A stretch of 64,000 nt of DNA from CAVQXR01 sp963717955 (GTDB lineage Bacteria; Actinomycetota; Thermoleophilia; Gaiellales; Gaiellaceae), in assembly GCA_963717955.1 (NCBI GenBank), contig CAVQXR010000001.1, forward strand, positions 992,001 through 1,056,000, in the 5' to 3' direction. This document shows positions 25,898 to 34,164 of this stretch, piece after piece. A model generated the notes under the pieces. The model searched no databases. It was not told the origin of the DNA and saw only the letters and a list, made by a program, of their open reading frames with translations. The position numbers were made by a program, and so were the translations under genes. Each line of letters opens with the position of its first letter. Position 1 is the stretch's first letter.

Positions 25898-26281
25898 TCA
25901 CGCGGAGGGCGACTCACCGCCCGTGCCGGCCCGTCCGTACCGATCGTCGAGACGCACGATGTCGTCGAGGTGTGGCGTCGAGACCTCCAGCAGGACCGTC
26001 TCCTCGAGCGCCCGCATCCGATGGACGGTGCCGGGAGGGATGTGGAACACATGGCCTGGGCCCGCGACCACCGTCTCGAGCCGGTCGGCGCTCGGCCCCG
26101 TCGCCGCCTCGATCCGTCCCTCCTGCACGTAGATCGTCTCGTCCTTCACCTCGTGGTACTGGAGGCTGAGCTCTTCGCCGGCCCGGACGACGAGCACCTT
26201 GCCGCAGTACCGATCGGTGAGCGCGTAGTGGAGCTCGTAGCCCCAGGGCTTGTCGACCCGCACCACCCCGTCGGCGCTCAT
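25898..26281 (-). CDS. cupin, mannose-6-phosphate isomerase type II-like
   Basis: 127 residues from ATG at 26281, overlapping the upstream nucleotidyltransferase stop. It is a single cupin: RVDKPWGYELHYALTDRYCG, then LSLQYHEVKDETIYVQEGRI (metal ligands in YHEVKDE) and PGHVFHIPPGTVHRMRALEE (second cupin box with the HIPPGTVHR signature). This matches the C-terminal domain of type II phosphomannose isomerase/GDP-mannose pyrophosphorylase fusion proteins, present here as a free domain. With the ManC-like gene and two other sugar-nucleotide genes nearby it probably supplies NDP-sugars for cell-surface glycans. Cytosolic. Enzyme activity not certain. Confidence 0.82.
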   Translation of the reverse strand: MSADGVVRVDKPWGYELHYALTDRYCGKVLVVRAGEELSLQYHEVKDETIYVQEGRIEAATGPSADRLETVVAGPGHVFHIPPGTVHRMRALEETVLLEVSTPHLDDIVRLDDRYGRAGTGGESPSA

Positions 26282-26973
26282 GTCGTGGCGAGCCAGTCCG
26301 GGTGGTCGGCGAGGTACTGCTCGGCAGCGCGCAGGTCCTTCGGGGTGTTCACGGTCAGCCACGTCCCTTCGTGGCGGAATGCGCGAAGCCTGCCCTCGGC
26401 GGCGAGCTCGGGGAACGTCGTCCGCTCGTGATCGCCGCGCACCGGGAGCCGTGCGAGCGCCTCGTCGGCGAGCACGTAGAGGCCACAGCTCACCCAGTGG
26501 GGCAGCACCGGCGCCTCCGCGAACCCGGTCACCCTGTCGCCGTCCAGCTCGACCACCCCGAACGCGGAGCGAAGGGGAACGACGGTGATCGTCGCGGCCG
26601 CGGCCTCCGCGTGGTGGTGGGCGAGCAGAGCTCCGAGATCGACGTCGAGCAGCTCGTCCCCGTTCAGGGCGAAGACCGGCCCCTCGTCCAGGCGGCATGA
26701 CGCGGCCAGCCGCAGACCCCCGCCGCGGCCGAGCGGCTGCGCCTCCGGGACGGTCACGATCTCGATCGGCTCATCGCCGAGCGCCTCGTGGAAGACGGGC
26801 TCTCGTCCGGCCTCACAGGCGATGATCACGCGTCGGACGCCGGCCGCGGCGAGGCGGCCGACCGTCCAGCCGAGCAGCGGGCGGCCACCGACACGGGCCA
26901 GCGGCTTCGGGAGGCCGCCCGCGGCCTCTCCGAGCCGCTCGGCCTTCCCCCCGGCGAGGACGAGCGCCTCCAT
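26278..26973 (-). CDS. NDP-sugar pyrophosphorylase-like nucleotidyltransferase
   Basis: 231 residues from ATG at 26973, which overlaps the dehydrogenase stop (TGATG). The Rossmann-like GT-A domain shows MEALVLAGGKAERLGEAAGG, LPKPLARVGGRPLLGWTVGR, VFALNGDELLDVDLG and FGVVELDGDRVTGFAEAP. There is no C-terminal beta helix, so it resembles short enzymes such as HddC or MurNAc-1-P uridylyltransferases. The P-loop reads GGKAERLG instead of GGxGTRL, a moderate departure. Part of the sugar-nucleotide block; exact substrate unknown. Confidence 0.82.
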   Translation of the reverse strand: MEALVLAGGKAERLGEAAGGLPKPLARVGGRPLLGWTVGRLAAAGVRRVIIACEAGREPVFHEALGDEPIEIVTVPEAQPLGRGGGLRLAASCRLDEGPVFALNGDELLDVDLGALLAHHHAEAAAATITVVPLRSAFGVVELDGDRVTGFAEAPVLPHWVSCGLYVLADEALARLPVRGDHERTTFPELAAEGRLRAFRHEGTWLTVNTPKDLRAAEQYLADHPDWLATT

Positions 26974-28268
26974 CAGACGAGCGAGGGGCGCCCGATGGAC
27001 TCGTACACGAAGCGCCGACGCCGTGCCTCGGCCGGATCGAGGACGTTGCGGCCGTCCACGAGCACGGCCGTCTTCATCACGGCGGCCGCCTCGTCGAACG
27101 GGAACCGCTTCACCGCGTCCCACTCGGTCACGACGACGGCCGCGTCCGCGCCGCGCAGCGCCTCGAGCATGTCGCCGAACAGCTCGACGTCGGGCAGCAA
27201 CGGCCGGGCGTCGTCGAGCGCGACCGGGTCCCAGGCGCGAACCGTCGCTCCCTCGGCGAGCAGACGCGCCGCCAGCACGAGGCTCGACGCCGCCCGCATG
27301 TCGTTCGTATCCGGCTTGAACGCGAGCCCGAGGAGCGTGATCGTCTTGCCTTGCAGGCTCCCCAGATGCTTGTCGAGCTTGCCGACGACGCGGCGCTTCT
27401 GGAGCTCGTTGACCTCGATCACGGCGGTGAGCAGCTGGAAGTGGTACCCCGAGTTCCCGGCGAGCTGCTTGAGCGCCGAGACGTCCTTCGGGAAGCAGCT
27501 GCCCCCGAAGCCGATCCCGGCGCGCAGGAAGTGCGGGCCGATCCGCCGATCGAGGCCCATGCCGTGCGCGACCACGCCGACGTCCGCTCCCGTCTCCTCG
27601 CAGACGTTCGCGATCTCGTTGATGAACGAGATCTTCGTCGCGAGGAACGCGTTCGACGCGTACTTGATCATCTCCGCCGACGCCAGGTCGGTGCGGACGA
27701 TCGGCTCCAGGCCCTCGTACAGGGCCGCGACGGCGTCGAGTGCGGGGCCGGGGTCGCCGCCGAGCACGACCCGATCCGGATCCTGGAAGTCCTCGACCCC
27801 GGTCCCCTCGGCGAGGAACTCCGGGTTCGAGACGTACGAGACGCCCTCGATCCCGCGCGCGGCGAGCTCCGCGGCGACCTTCGCTCCGGTTCCCACCGGC
27901 ACGGTGCTCTTCATCACGAGGATCGTCTCGCCGCGATCGCGGGTCTCCCCGACCTCGTCGATCACCCGCCAGACCGCCGAGAGATCCGCGTCCCCGGAGT
28001 ACGTCGGCGGCGTCCCGACGCAGATGAAGACGATCCGCGCGCCCGCGAGCACGTCGGCAATCCGGTCGGTCAGGTGGATCCGTTCGCGATGCGCGGCCAG
28101 GAGATCGTGCAGCGCGGGCTCGTGGATCGGGATCTCGCCGCGGTCGAGGGCGGCCATCCGGGCCACGTCGACGTCACGAAGCCAGACGTCGTGGCCGCGG
28201 GCGGCGAAGCAGACGGCCGTGACCAGGCCGACCCAGCCGGCCCCGAGGACGCCGATCGGCTCGCTCAC
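26973..28268 (-). CDS. UDP-glucose/GDP-mannose dehydrogenase family protein
   Basis: 431 residues from GTG at 28268, overlapping the stop of the LytR-type gene (GTGA). NAD-binding motif IGVLGAGWVGLVTAVCFAAR, then ICVGTPPTYSGDADLSAVWR, STVPVGTG, YVSNPEFLAEGTGVEDFQDP, SAEMIKYASNAFLATKISFI, and the catalytic Cys in GIGFGGSCFPKDVSALKQLA. C-terminal domain ITLLGLAFKPDTNDMRAASS. It performs two-step NAD oxidation of a UDP-hexose (probably UDP-glucose) to the uronic acid for exopolysaccharide or teichuronic-type polymers. All active-site residues are present. UDP-glucose is the most likely substrate, but a UDP-HexNAc cannot be excluded. Confidence 0.92.
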   Translation of the reverse strand: MSEPIGVLGAGWVGLVTAVCFAARGHDVWLRDVDVARMAALDRGEIPIHEPALHDLLAAHRERIHLTDRIADVLAGARIVFICVGTPPTYSGDADLSAVWRVIDEVGETRDRGETILVMKSTVPVGTGAKVAAELAARGIEGVSYVSNPEFLAEGTGVEDFQDPDRVVLGGDPGPALDAVAALYEGLEPIVRTDLASAEMIKYASNAFLATKISFINEIANVCEETGADVGVVAHGMGLDRRIGPHFLRAGIGFGGSCFPKDVSALKQLAGNSGYHFQLLTAVIEVNELQKRRVVGKLDKHLGSLQGKTITLLGLAFKPDTNDMRAASSLVLAARLLAEGATVRAWDPVALDDARPLLPDVELFGDMLEALRGADAAVVVTEWDAVKRFPFDEAAAVMKTAVLVDGRNVLDPAEARRRRFVYESIGRPSLV

Positions 28269-30217
28269 GCCGCCTTGACCGCGGACAGGGGCTGGAGGCC
28301 CTTCGCGATCGCGATCATCGTGCGGTTCGAGAGGCCGTCGTTGAGCGTGTTCGTGACCCAGTAGGCGGCGCCGTTCTCGATGAAGCCGACCATGTGCAGC
28401 TTCGCCCCGCTGAAGTACAGGCGGAGCGTCCGCCCCCCGACCTGCCGTGTCCCGTTGTAGCCCTTCAGGATCGGAGCGTCCACCCATTCGGTCTGCTGTA
28501 CGCCCCAGTAGCCGGCTCCGGCGAGATAGACGATCTTCACCGCGTCGTGGAAGGTGCCGTCGGGATCCTCGATCCGGTAGCTGCGGAACGGGTACTCGGA
28601 GTCGAGGCCGGACGACGCCTCGCGGAAGGTCGGCACGAGCAGCGGGAAGCCCACCTCCCGCCGGGCCTCACGCAGGTACGGAAGCACCGCGGAATACTCG
28701 CGAATCACGTCGGCTCCCAGATCGTCGATCTCCTCCTGCTCCTCGACCTGGCCGATGTTGCCGTGGAACGTCGTCCCGAGGATGACCCGGAGGGTGTTGG
28801 CGCCGAGGTCGACGCCGGCCGGTGCGTCCTCGGCCGTTCCGTCGAACAGCCGTGCGACCTGCTCCGCGGCGGCGGCCGCCTCCTCCACGTTCGGATTGTG
28901 CTGGACAACCGTGTCGAAGTAGTCGAAGCGGTCGGCGTCGCCGGTCGTCGAGATCGAATAGCCCTGGTCGTGGAGCAGCTGCGCCGCGAGCTGCGCGTCT
29001 CCCCCCACGCCGTTGCCGTTCTGCACCTCGATGAGCGTCTCCGCCGGCGGCAGCGAGACCTCCGTCGGCTTCTTCCCGGTGACCGCGTCGGTCGCCCGGG
29101 TCGCGGCCGTCGTGTCCGGCGTGAGGAACGTCCGTACCGCCTGCTGGATGTCCGACTCCCCGGCCACGAGCGTCGAGTACCCGCTCGCCGTGAGGCGGGT
29201 CTGGTAGACGTTTCCCGCGGGTAGCTCGTACAGGAACTTGGCGTAGCCGATCACCTCGTCCAGGCTCACCCGCTTCCCGCCCCCGCGCCCGACGAAGACG
29301 GCGTTCGCGATCGCGTTCACGACGCCCGGGAGCTTCGAGATGGTGAAGCTCGCCTCGATCGACTGCTTGAGCGCGGTGACGAACTGCTGCTGCCGCGCCA
29401 TGCGGTGGAAGTCGGAGTCCTCGTGCCGGTACCGCGCGTAGTCGAGCGCGGCTCCGCCCGTGAGCCGCTGGTAGCCCGGCCGCACGTTGATCCGCGCGTA
29501 CCCGCCGGGGCCCGTGTCGTCGTTGAAGTAGCGGCGGTCGACGTCGACGTAGACGCCGCCGACCCGGTTCACGATCTCCTTGAACCCGTGGAAGTTGACC
29601 GTGATCAGGTAGTTCGGGGTGATCCCCGTCAGCTGCTTGACCGTCCCGACGACACCGAGCTCGCCGCAGTACGCGTACGCCGTGTTCAGCTTGTCGCGCC
29701 ACGGGTCGGGGTGGCGCTTGCACCCGGGATGGTCGACCTCGAGGTCGCGCGGGAACGACAGCATCGAGATCGTGTCGCTGTCAGGATCGGCACGGATGAG
29801 CATCACCGTGTCGGAGCGCCCGACATCGTGCTCGGGCCCCGTACGGACGTCGGCGCCGACGATGAGCGCGATCGCGGGCTCACCCGCGGTCGGCGTCTCG
29901 AGCACGTCGGCCTCGATCACCTCCTGCTGACTCTCCGACTTCGGAGCGCTGATCGCGGCGACCGTCCGGTCGAGGTAGAGCCACGCCCCGCCGCCGAGCG
30001 CCCCGCCGGCCACGAGGAGGAACGCGACGAAGCCGACCGCGAGCTTGCCGGCGAGGCGCAGGCCTCGGTGCCCTCCACCGCCGTAGCGGCTCATCAGGCT
30101 GAGCGGCGGCGGAGGGGGCGGCGGCATCGCCCCCGCAGGCGCCGTACCGTCGTCCAGCGCAAAGCCGCCGCCGTTCGAGCGGCTTCGGCCACTGCCTCTC
30201 TTCAGCGTCGTTCTCAC
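28265..30217 (-). CDS. LytR-CpsA-Psr family cell-wall glycopolymer ligase, long C-terminus
   Basis: 650 residues when started at GTG 30217 (frame open to 30451). A Pro-rich cytosolic N-terminus and one transmembrane helix (LAVGFVAFLLVAGGALGGGA) precede the LCP domain: ALIVGADVRTGPEHDVGRSD, TVMLIRADPDSDTISMLSFP, RDLEVD, YARYRHEDSDFHRMARQQQF. These hold the Arg/Asp residues that bind polyprenyl pyrophosphate. A LytR_C domain follows (TLIEVQNGNGVGGDAQLAAQ). The last 190 residues form an additional domain I cannot name (YRIEDPDGTFHDAVKIVYLA, WVDAPILKGYNGTRQVGGRT). LCP proteins attach glycopolymers to peptidoglycan, consistent with the adjoining sugar-nucleotide genes. Confidence 0.88.
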   Translation of the reverse strand: MRTTLKRGSGRSRSNGGGFALDDGTAPAGAMPPPPPPPLSLMSRYGGGGHRGLRLAGKLAVGFVAFLLVAGGALGGGAWLYLDRTVAAISAPKSESQQEVIEADVLETPTAGEPAIALIVGADVRTGPEHDVGRSDTVMLIRADPDSDTISMLSFPRDLEVDHPGCKRHPDPWRDKLNTAYAYCGELGVVGTVKQLTGITPNYLITVNFHGFKEIVNRVGGVYVDVDRRYFNDDTGPGGYARINVRPGYQRLTGGAALDYARYRHEDSDFHRMARQQQFVTALKQSIEASFTISKLPGVVNAIANAVFVGRGGGKRVSLDEVIGYAKFLYELPAGNVYQTRLTASGYSTLVAGESDIQQAVRTFLTPDTTAATRATDAVTGKKPTEVSLPPAETLIEVQNGNGVGGDAQLAAQLLHDQGYSISTTGDADRFDYFDTVVQHNPNVEEAAAAAEQVARLFDGTAEDAPAGVDLGANTLRVILGTTFHGNIGQVEEQEEIDDLGADVIREYSAVLPYLREARREVGFPLLVPTFREASSGLDSEYPFRSYRIEDPDGTFHDAVKIVYLAGAGYWGVQQTEWVDAPILKGYNGTRQVGGRTLRLYFSGAKLHMVGFIENGAAYWVTNTLNDGLSNRTMIAIAKGLQPLSAVKAA

Positions 30218-30306
30218 GCGTGTTTCTGTCGACTTCCCCGCCGGAACGCGCCAGGCGAGCCATTTCCGAGGATAGCGAAGTGTTCGGCGTTGGCGTTCAC
30301 GGCCCT

Positions 30307-30335
30307 GCCCTCGCGGCGGGGGCCGGCGCGAGGGC
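30307..30335 (-). terminator. hairpin downstream of atpC
   Basis: GCCCTCGCG and CGCGAGGGC, a nine-base-pair GC stem with an eleven-base loop, 22 bp after the atpC stop. No T-run. Likely end of the atpD-atpC transcript. Confidence 0.5.
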
Positions 30336-30356
30336 CCGCGAACGGCCTCAGGGCTC

Positions 30357-30782
30357 TCAGCCGCGTCCGGCGACGGCGAGCTTGTTCTCCGCGTGGCGGA
30401 GGCGCTGGGAGACGACCCACCGGTCGATGCCCTCCTCCCCGGCGTCGGCACGCTCGAGCAGCGCCCGCGCCTCGTCGGCCTCGGCCCGGGCGCGGTCGAC
30501 GTCGATGTCCTCGGCGCGGACGGCGTCGTCGACGAGCACGATCACGCGGTCTCGCTGCACCTTGAAGTAGCCCGGGCCGGTGGCGAACGCCGTCCACGAA
30601 TCGCCGACCTTCACCCGCGTCTCCCCCGCCTTCAGGAGCGCGACGAGGGGCGCGTGGCGCGCCAGGACGCCGATCTCACCGGCGGCACCGGGCACGACGA
30701 TCATCGCCGCCTCGCCGTCGAACGCCGACCCCTCCGGCGTCACGACGGAGAGCTCGAAGGTCTTGTCCGTACCCTCGGCCAC
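30357..30782 (-). CDS. atpC: ATP synthase F1 epsilon subunit
   Basis: 141 residues from GTG at 30782, seven bases after the atpD stop. N-terminal beta sandwich TFELSVVTPEGSAFDGEAAM, IVVPGAAGEIGVLARHAPLV and ALLKAGETRVKVGDSW; the C-terminal part (EDIDVDRARAEADEARALLE) is the two-helix inhibitory domain. It belongs to the central stalk and can block ATP hydrolysis. Pairs with atpD as a two-gene unit separated from the rest of the atp operon by the opp transporter genes. Confidence 0.95.
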   Translation of the reverse strand: MAEGTDKTFELSVVTPEGSAFDGEAAMIVVPGAAGEIGVLARHAPLVALLKAGETRVKVGDSWTAFATGPGYFKVQRDRVIVLVDDAVRAEDIDVDRARAEADEARALLERADAGEEGIDRWVVSQRLRHAENKLAVAGRG

Positions 30783-30789
30783 GGGACGA

Positions 30790-32223
30790 TCAGGCAGCCG
30801 TGGCCATCTCGCGGGCCCGCTCCACGGCCTCCTCGATCGTGCCCACCATGTAGAAGGCGCCCTCGGAGAGGTCGTCGTGGCGCCCCTCGAGGATCTCTCC
30901 GAACCCTGTGATCGTGTCGTCGAGACGGACGAACTTGCCCGGTGAGCCGGTGAAGGCCTCGGCAACGTGGAACGGCTGGGAGAGGAAGCGCTGGAGCTTG
31001 CGGGCGCGGCTGACGATGAGCTTGTCCTCGTCGGAGAGCTCGTCGATGCCGAGGATGGCGATGATGTCCTGCAGGTCCTTGTAGCGCTGGAGGATCTCCT
31101 GCACGCGGGTCGCGGTCTGGTAGTGCGTATCCGAGACGACCCCCGGCTGGAGCACCCGCGAGACGGAGTCGAGCGGATCGACGGCCGGGTAGAGGCCCTG
31201 CTCGGCGATCGTCCGGGTGAGCACGGTCGTCGCGTCGAGGTGGGCGAAGGTGTTGGCCGGCGCCGGGTCGGTCAGGTCGTCGGCCGGGACGTAGATCGCC
31301 TGTACCGAGGTGATGGAGCCGCTCTGCGTCGAGGTGATCCGCTCCTGGAGCTGGCCCATCTCGGTCGCCAGGGTCGGCTGGTAGCCGACGGCCGACGGCA
31401 TGCGCCCGAGCAGCGCCGACACCTCGGAGCCCGCCTGCACGAAGCGGAAGATGTTGTCGACGAACAGCAGGACGTCCTGTCCCTGCTCGCGGAAGTACTC
31501 GGCCATGGTCAGGCCGGAGAGCGCCACGCGCAGCCGGGCTCCGGGCGGCTCGTTCATCTGGCCGAACACGAGCGCGGTCTTCGAGATCACGCCCGACTCG
31601 GTCATCTCGAGATAGAGGTCGTTGCCCTCGCGCGTGCGCTCGCCAACGCCGCAGAACACGGACAGGCCGGAGTGCTCCTCGGCGATGTTCCGGATCAGCT
31701 CCTGGATCAGCACCGTCTTGCCCACGCCGGCACCGCCGAACAGGCCGACCTTGCCGCCCTTCACGTACGGGGCGAGCAGATCGATGACCTTGATCCCCGT
31801 CTCGAAGATCTCGACCGTTGGCTTCAGCGACTCGAACGGCGGCGGATCACGGTGGATGGGCCAGCGCTCGCGCACCTGGACGGGCTCGGGATCGTCGTCG
31901 ATCGCGTCACCGAGGACGTTGAACAGGCGGCCGAGCGTCATGTCTCCCACCGGCACCGTGATCGCGGAGCCCGTGTCGATCACGTCCGCGCCGCGCGGGA
32001 TCCCGTCCGTCGAGTCCATCGCGACCGCACGAACGGTGTCGTCGCCGAGATGCTGCTGCACCTCCGCAATCAGGTCGATCGCGGGCCGCCCCTCCTCCTC
32101 GGGCGCCGTGATGCGAAGCGCGTTGTAGATCGCGGGGAGCTGCTCGGGGAAGATGACATCGATCACGACGCCCTTGATCTCGACGACCTTGCCGACGTTG
32201 GTGGGCGCGACGGTCTCGGACAT
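30790..32223 (-). CDS. atpD: ATP synthase F1 beta subunit
   Basis: 477 residues from ATG at 32223, preceded by GAGCAGGAG. Catalytic subunit. Walker A is GGAGVGKTVLIQELI, the catalytic Glu lies in VFCGVGERTREGNDLYLEM, Walker B in QGQDVLLFVDNIFRFVQAGS, and the DELSD loop in IIAILGIDELSDEDKL. The family signature PAVDPLDSVSR is present. It is about 1 kb after the opp operon rather than directly after atpG as in almost all bacteria, so it must have its own promoter; none is obvious in 32224-32368. Confidence 0.98.
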   Translation of the reverse strand: MSETVAPTNVGKVVEIKGVVIDVIFPEQLPAIYNALRITAPEEEGRPAIDLIAEVQQHLGDDTVRAVAMDSTDGIPRGADVIDTGSAITVPVGDMTLGRLFNVLGDAIDDDPEPVQVRERWPIHRDPPPFESLKPTVEIFETGIKVIDLLAPYVKGGKVGLFGGAGVGKTVLIQELIRNIAEEHSGLSVFCGVGERTREGNDLYLEMTESGVISKTALVFGQMNEPPGARLRVALSGLTMAEYFREQGQDVLLFVDNIFRFVQAGSEVSALLGRMPSAVGYQPTLATEMGQLQERITSTQSGSITSVQAIYVPADDLTDPAPANTFAHLDATTVLTRTIAEQGLYPAVDPLDSVSRVLQPGVVSDTHYQTATRVQEILQRYKDLQDIIAILGIDELSDEDKLIVSRARKLQRFLSQPFHVAEAFTGSPGKFVRLDDTITGFGEILEGRHDDLSEGAFYMVGTIEEAVERAREMATAA

Positions 32224-32368
32224 GTGGCTCCTGCTCGGTCTCGGGCGGCGAGACGTCGATCCCGCCGGCAACGGTCTGGACATTGTCACAAACTTCGCGG
32301 AGTGTACCGCAGGGTGCGGCGTCGGCTCGTCACGAACCGTGGTCGGCGCGGCGGCCGCGGGACGGTCG

Positions 32369-32788
32369 CTACACGTTGCCGGACGGGCCGGTCTCGGTCA
32401 CCGGAGGCGGCTCCACCTCGACGATCGTGACCACCGGCCGTTCCTCGCCGCCCCTGCTCACGAGCCCGCCGACGACACCGCCGATCGCGGCCGAGACGGC
32501 CACGAGCGCGAACACGACCGCGAGCTGACGACGACGCCGCACGGGACGGCGGCGCGGGGTGGCCGGCGCCGGTGCGAGCGGCCGCGACGGCTCCTCCTCC
32601 GGAGCGGCGCGGATGGCGGCCGCAGCCCCCTCGATCGACTGCACGAACATCCGGCACTCGACACATCGCGCGAGGTGCCGGCGCAGGAGCAGGCGCTCGA
32701 GCTCCGAGAGCTCCCCGTCGAGTCGCTCGGAGGCCCATTCCTGCGCGCGCGCACAGCCTCGCTCCTTGTCACGGTTCACGCCGATCAT
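32369..32788 (-). CDS. zinc-finger (ZAS-type) anti-sigma-like membrane protein
   Basis: 139 residues. The N-terminus CARAQEWASERLDGELSELE followed by RLLLRRHLARCVECRMFV has the HxxxCxxC zinc-binding pattern of ZAS anti-sigma factors (zf-HC2). A Pro/Arg linker (70-88) precedes one transmembrane helix (LAVVFALVAVSAAIGGVVGG, about 90-109) and a short outer tail. ZAS proteins hold an ECF sigma factor inactive at the membrane. No sigma-factor gene is adjacent, so the partner is unknown. It sits between the opp operon and atpD. Confidence 0.75.
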   Translation of the reverse strand: MIGVNRDKERGCARAQEWASERLDGELSELERLLLRRHLARCVECRMFVQSIEGAAAAIRAAPEEEPSRPLAPAPATPRRRPVRRRRQLAVVFALVAVSAAIGGVVGGLVSRGGEERPVVTIVEVEPPPVTETGPSGNV

Positions 32789-33081
32789 GGTCTTCTCTGA
32801 GTCCGACGACGCCGCATGCCAGAGGTTAGGAGATCTCCGGTCGCCGCCTCATCTGCCCGGCGGGCCGCCACCGCGCCGCCGCTGCGGCTGCCGCGGAGAC
32901 GAGCTGGTGGAGCCGCGCGGATCTGATCGACGCCGCGAGGGCACCGGCCACGTCCCTGCTCGGAGCGTCGTCGGCGGCGGCCACCCGGGCCGCGTGGCCG
33001 AGCGCTCACACGTCGTGGGCGATGAAGGTCGGCTGGAACACGTTCTCCAGCCTACCGACCCGGCCGGGCTCCGCCGGGAGG
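32789..33081. other. non-coding stretch after the opp operon
   Basis: About 290 bp with no supportable gene. It must contain the end of the opp transcript and the promoter of the anti-sigma-like gene; I see no clear hairpin with T-run or promoter pair. An Ala-rich open frame (minus strand) ending near 32831 lacks a plausible start. Confidence 0.4.
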
Positions 33082-34164
33082 CTACGCAGCCGCCACGGAG
33101 TGGCGCAGGTCGTCGCCGGGCTCGAGCGGGTACCAGCAGGCGACCTCCTGACCACTGCCGGCCGGCTTGGTCGGCGGGAACTCCGTCCGGCAGGCCTCGG
33201 GGACCTCGTCGGCCTTGCCGGTGATCATGCGCGCCTTGGGGCACCGCGGGTGGAACGGGCAGCCGGGCGGCGGGTTCACCGGCGACGGCACGTCGCCCGT
33301 GAGCACGATTCGTTCACGCTTCATCTCGTGCTCGACGTCGCCCTTCGCCACGGCCGAGAGCAGGGCGGCCGTGTATGGGTGCTTCGGATCGTCGTAGAGC
33401 ACGGCCGCCGCGCCGACCTCGACGATGTGGCCGAGATACATCACCGCGATCCGGTCGGAGATGTGACGGACGACCCCGAGGTCGTGGGAGATGAACAGGT
33501 AGGTGAGGTTGAAGTCCTGCTGGAGGCTCTGGAGCAGGTTGAGGATCTGTGCCTGGATCGACACGTCGAGCGCCGAGACGGGCTCGTCGCACACGATCAG
33601 CTGCGGCGAGAGCGCGAGCGCGCGGGCGACTCCGATTCGCTGGCGCTGACCGCCCGAGAACTCGTGCGGGTAGCGGTTGTAGTGCTCGGGGTTGAGCCCC
33701 ACGCGGCTCATCAGATCCTGCACCCGCCGCTTCGGCGATCCCTCGCTGCCGTGGATCGCGAACGGCGCGCTGATGATCTGACCGATCGTCTGGCGCGGAT
33801 TCAGCGACGAGTACGGGTCCTGGAAGACCATCTGCATCTCGCGGCGCAGCGGCCGCATCTGCTTGCGGCTGAACCCGGTGATCTCGGTGCCGTTGAAGCG
33901 GATCGTCCCGCTCGTCGAGTCGAGCAGCTTCAGGACGAGGCGCGCCGTCGTCGACTTGCCGCACCCCGACTCGCCGACGAGGCCGAGCGTCTCGCCCTGC
34001 TCGATCGTGAACGTGATGTCCTCGACCGCATGGACGTGGCCGACCGTGCGCATGAGCACGCCGGCATGGATCGGGAATCGCTTGACGAGGTGCTCGACCT
34101 CGACGAGCGGCTGGTCCCCGCGCACGGAGCCGTACCTCGGCGCCGCGACGGCCGACTCGGTCAT
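33082..34164 (-). CDS. oligopeptide/dipeptide ABC transporter ATP-binding protein (OppF type)
   Basis: 360 residues. Walker A GESGCGKSTTARLVLKLL, Q-loop MVFQDPYSSLNPRQTIGQII, signature EFSGGQRQRIGVARALALSP, Walker B LIVCDEPVSALDVSIQAQIL, switch ISHDLGVVRHISDRIAVMYL. The C-terminal oligopeptide-transporter extension has the cysteine-containing PPPGCPFHPRCPKA, where a small Fe-S or zinc site is suspected in this family. It heterodimerises with the OppD-type ATPase encoded just upstream (four-base overlap). Last gene of the five-gene operon. Confidence 0.95.
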   Translation of the reverse strand: MTESAVAAPRYGSVRGDQPLVEVEHLVKRFPIHAGVLMRTVGHVHAVEDITFTIEQGETLGLVGESGCGKSTTARLVLKLLDSTSGTIRFNGTEITGFSRKQMRPLRREMQMVFQDPYSSLNPRQTIGQIISAPFAIHGSEGSPKRRVQDLMSRVGLNPEHYNRYPHEFSGGQRQRIGVARALALSPQLIVCDEPVSALDVSIQAQILNLLQSLQQDFNLTYLFISHDLGVVRHISDRIAVMYLGHIVEVGAAAVLYDDPKHPYTAALLSAVAKGDVEHEMKRERIVLTGDVPSPVNPPPGCPFHPRCPKARMITGKADEVPEACRTEFPPTKPAGSGQEVACWYPLEPGDDLRHSVAAA

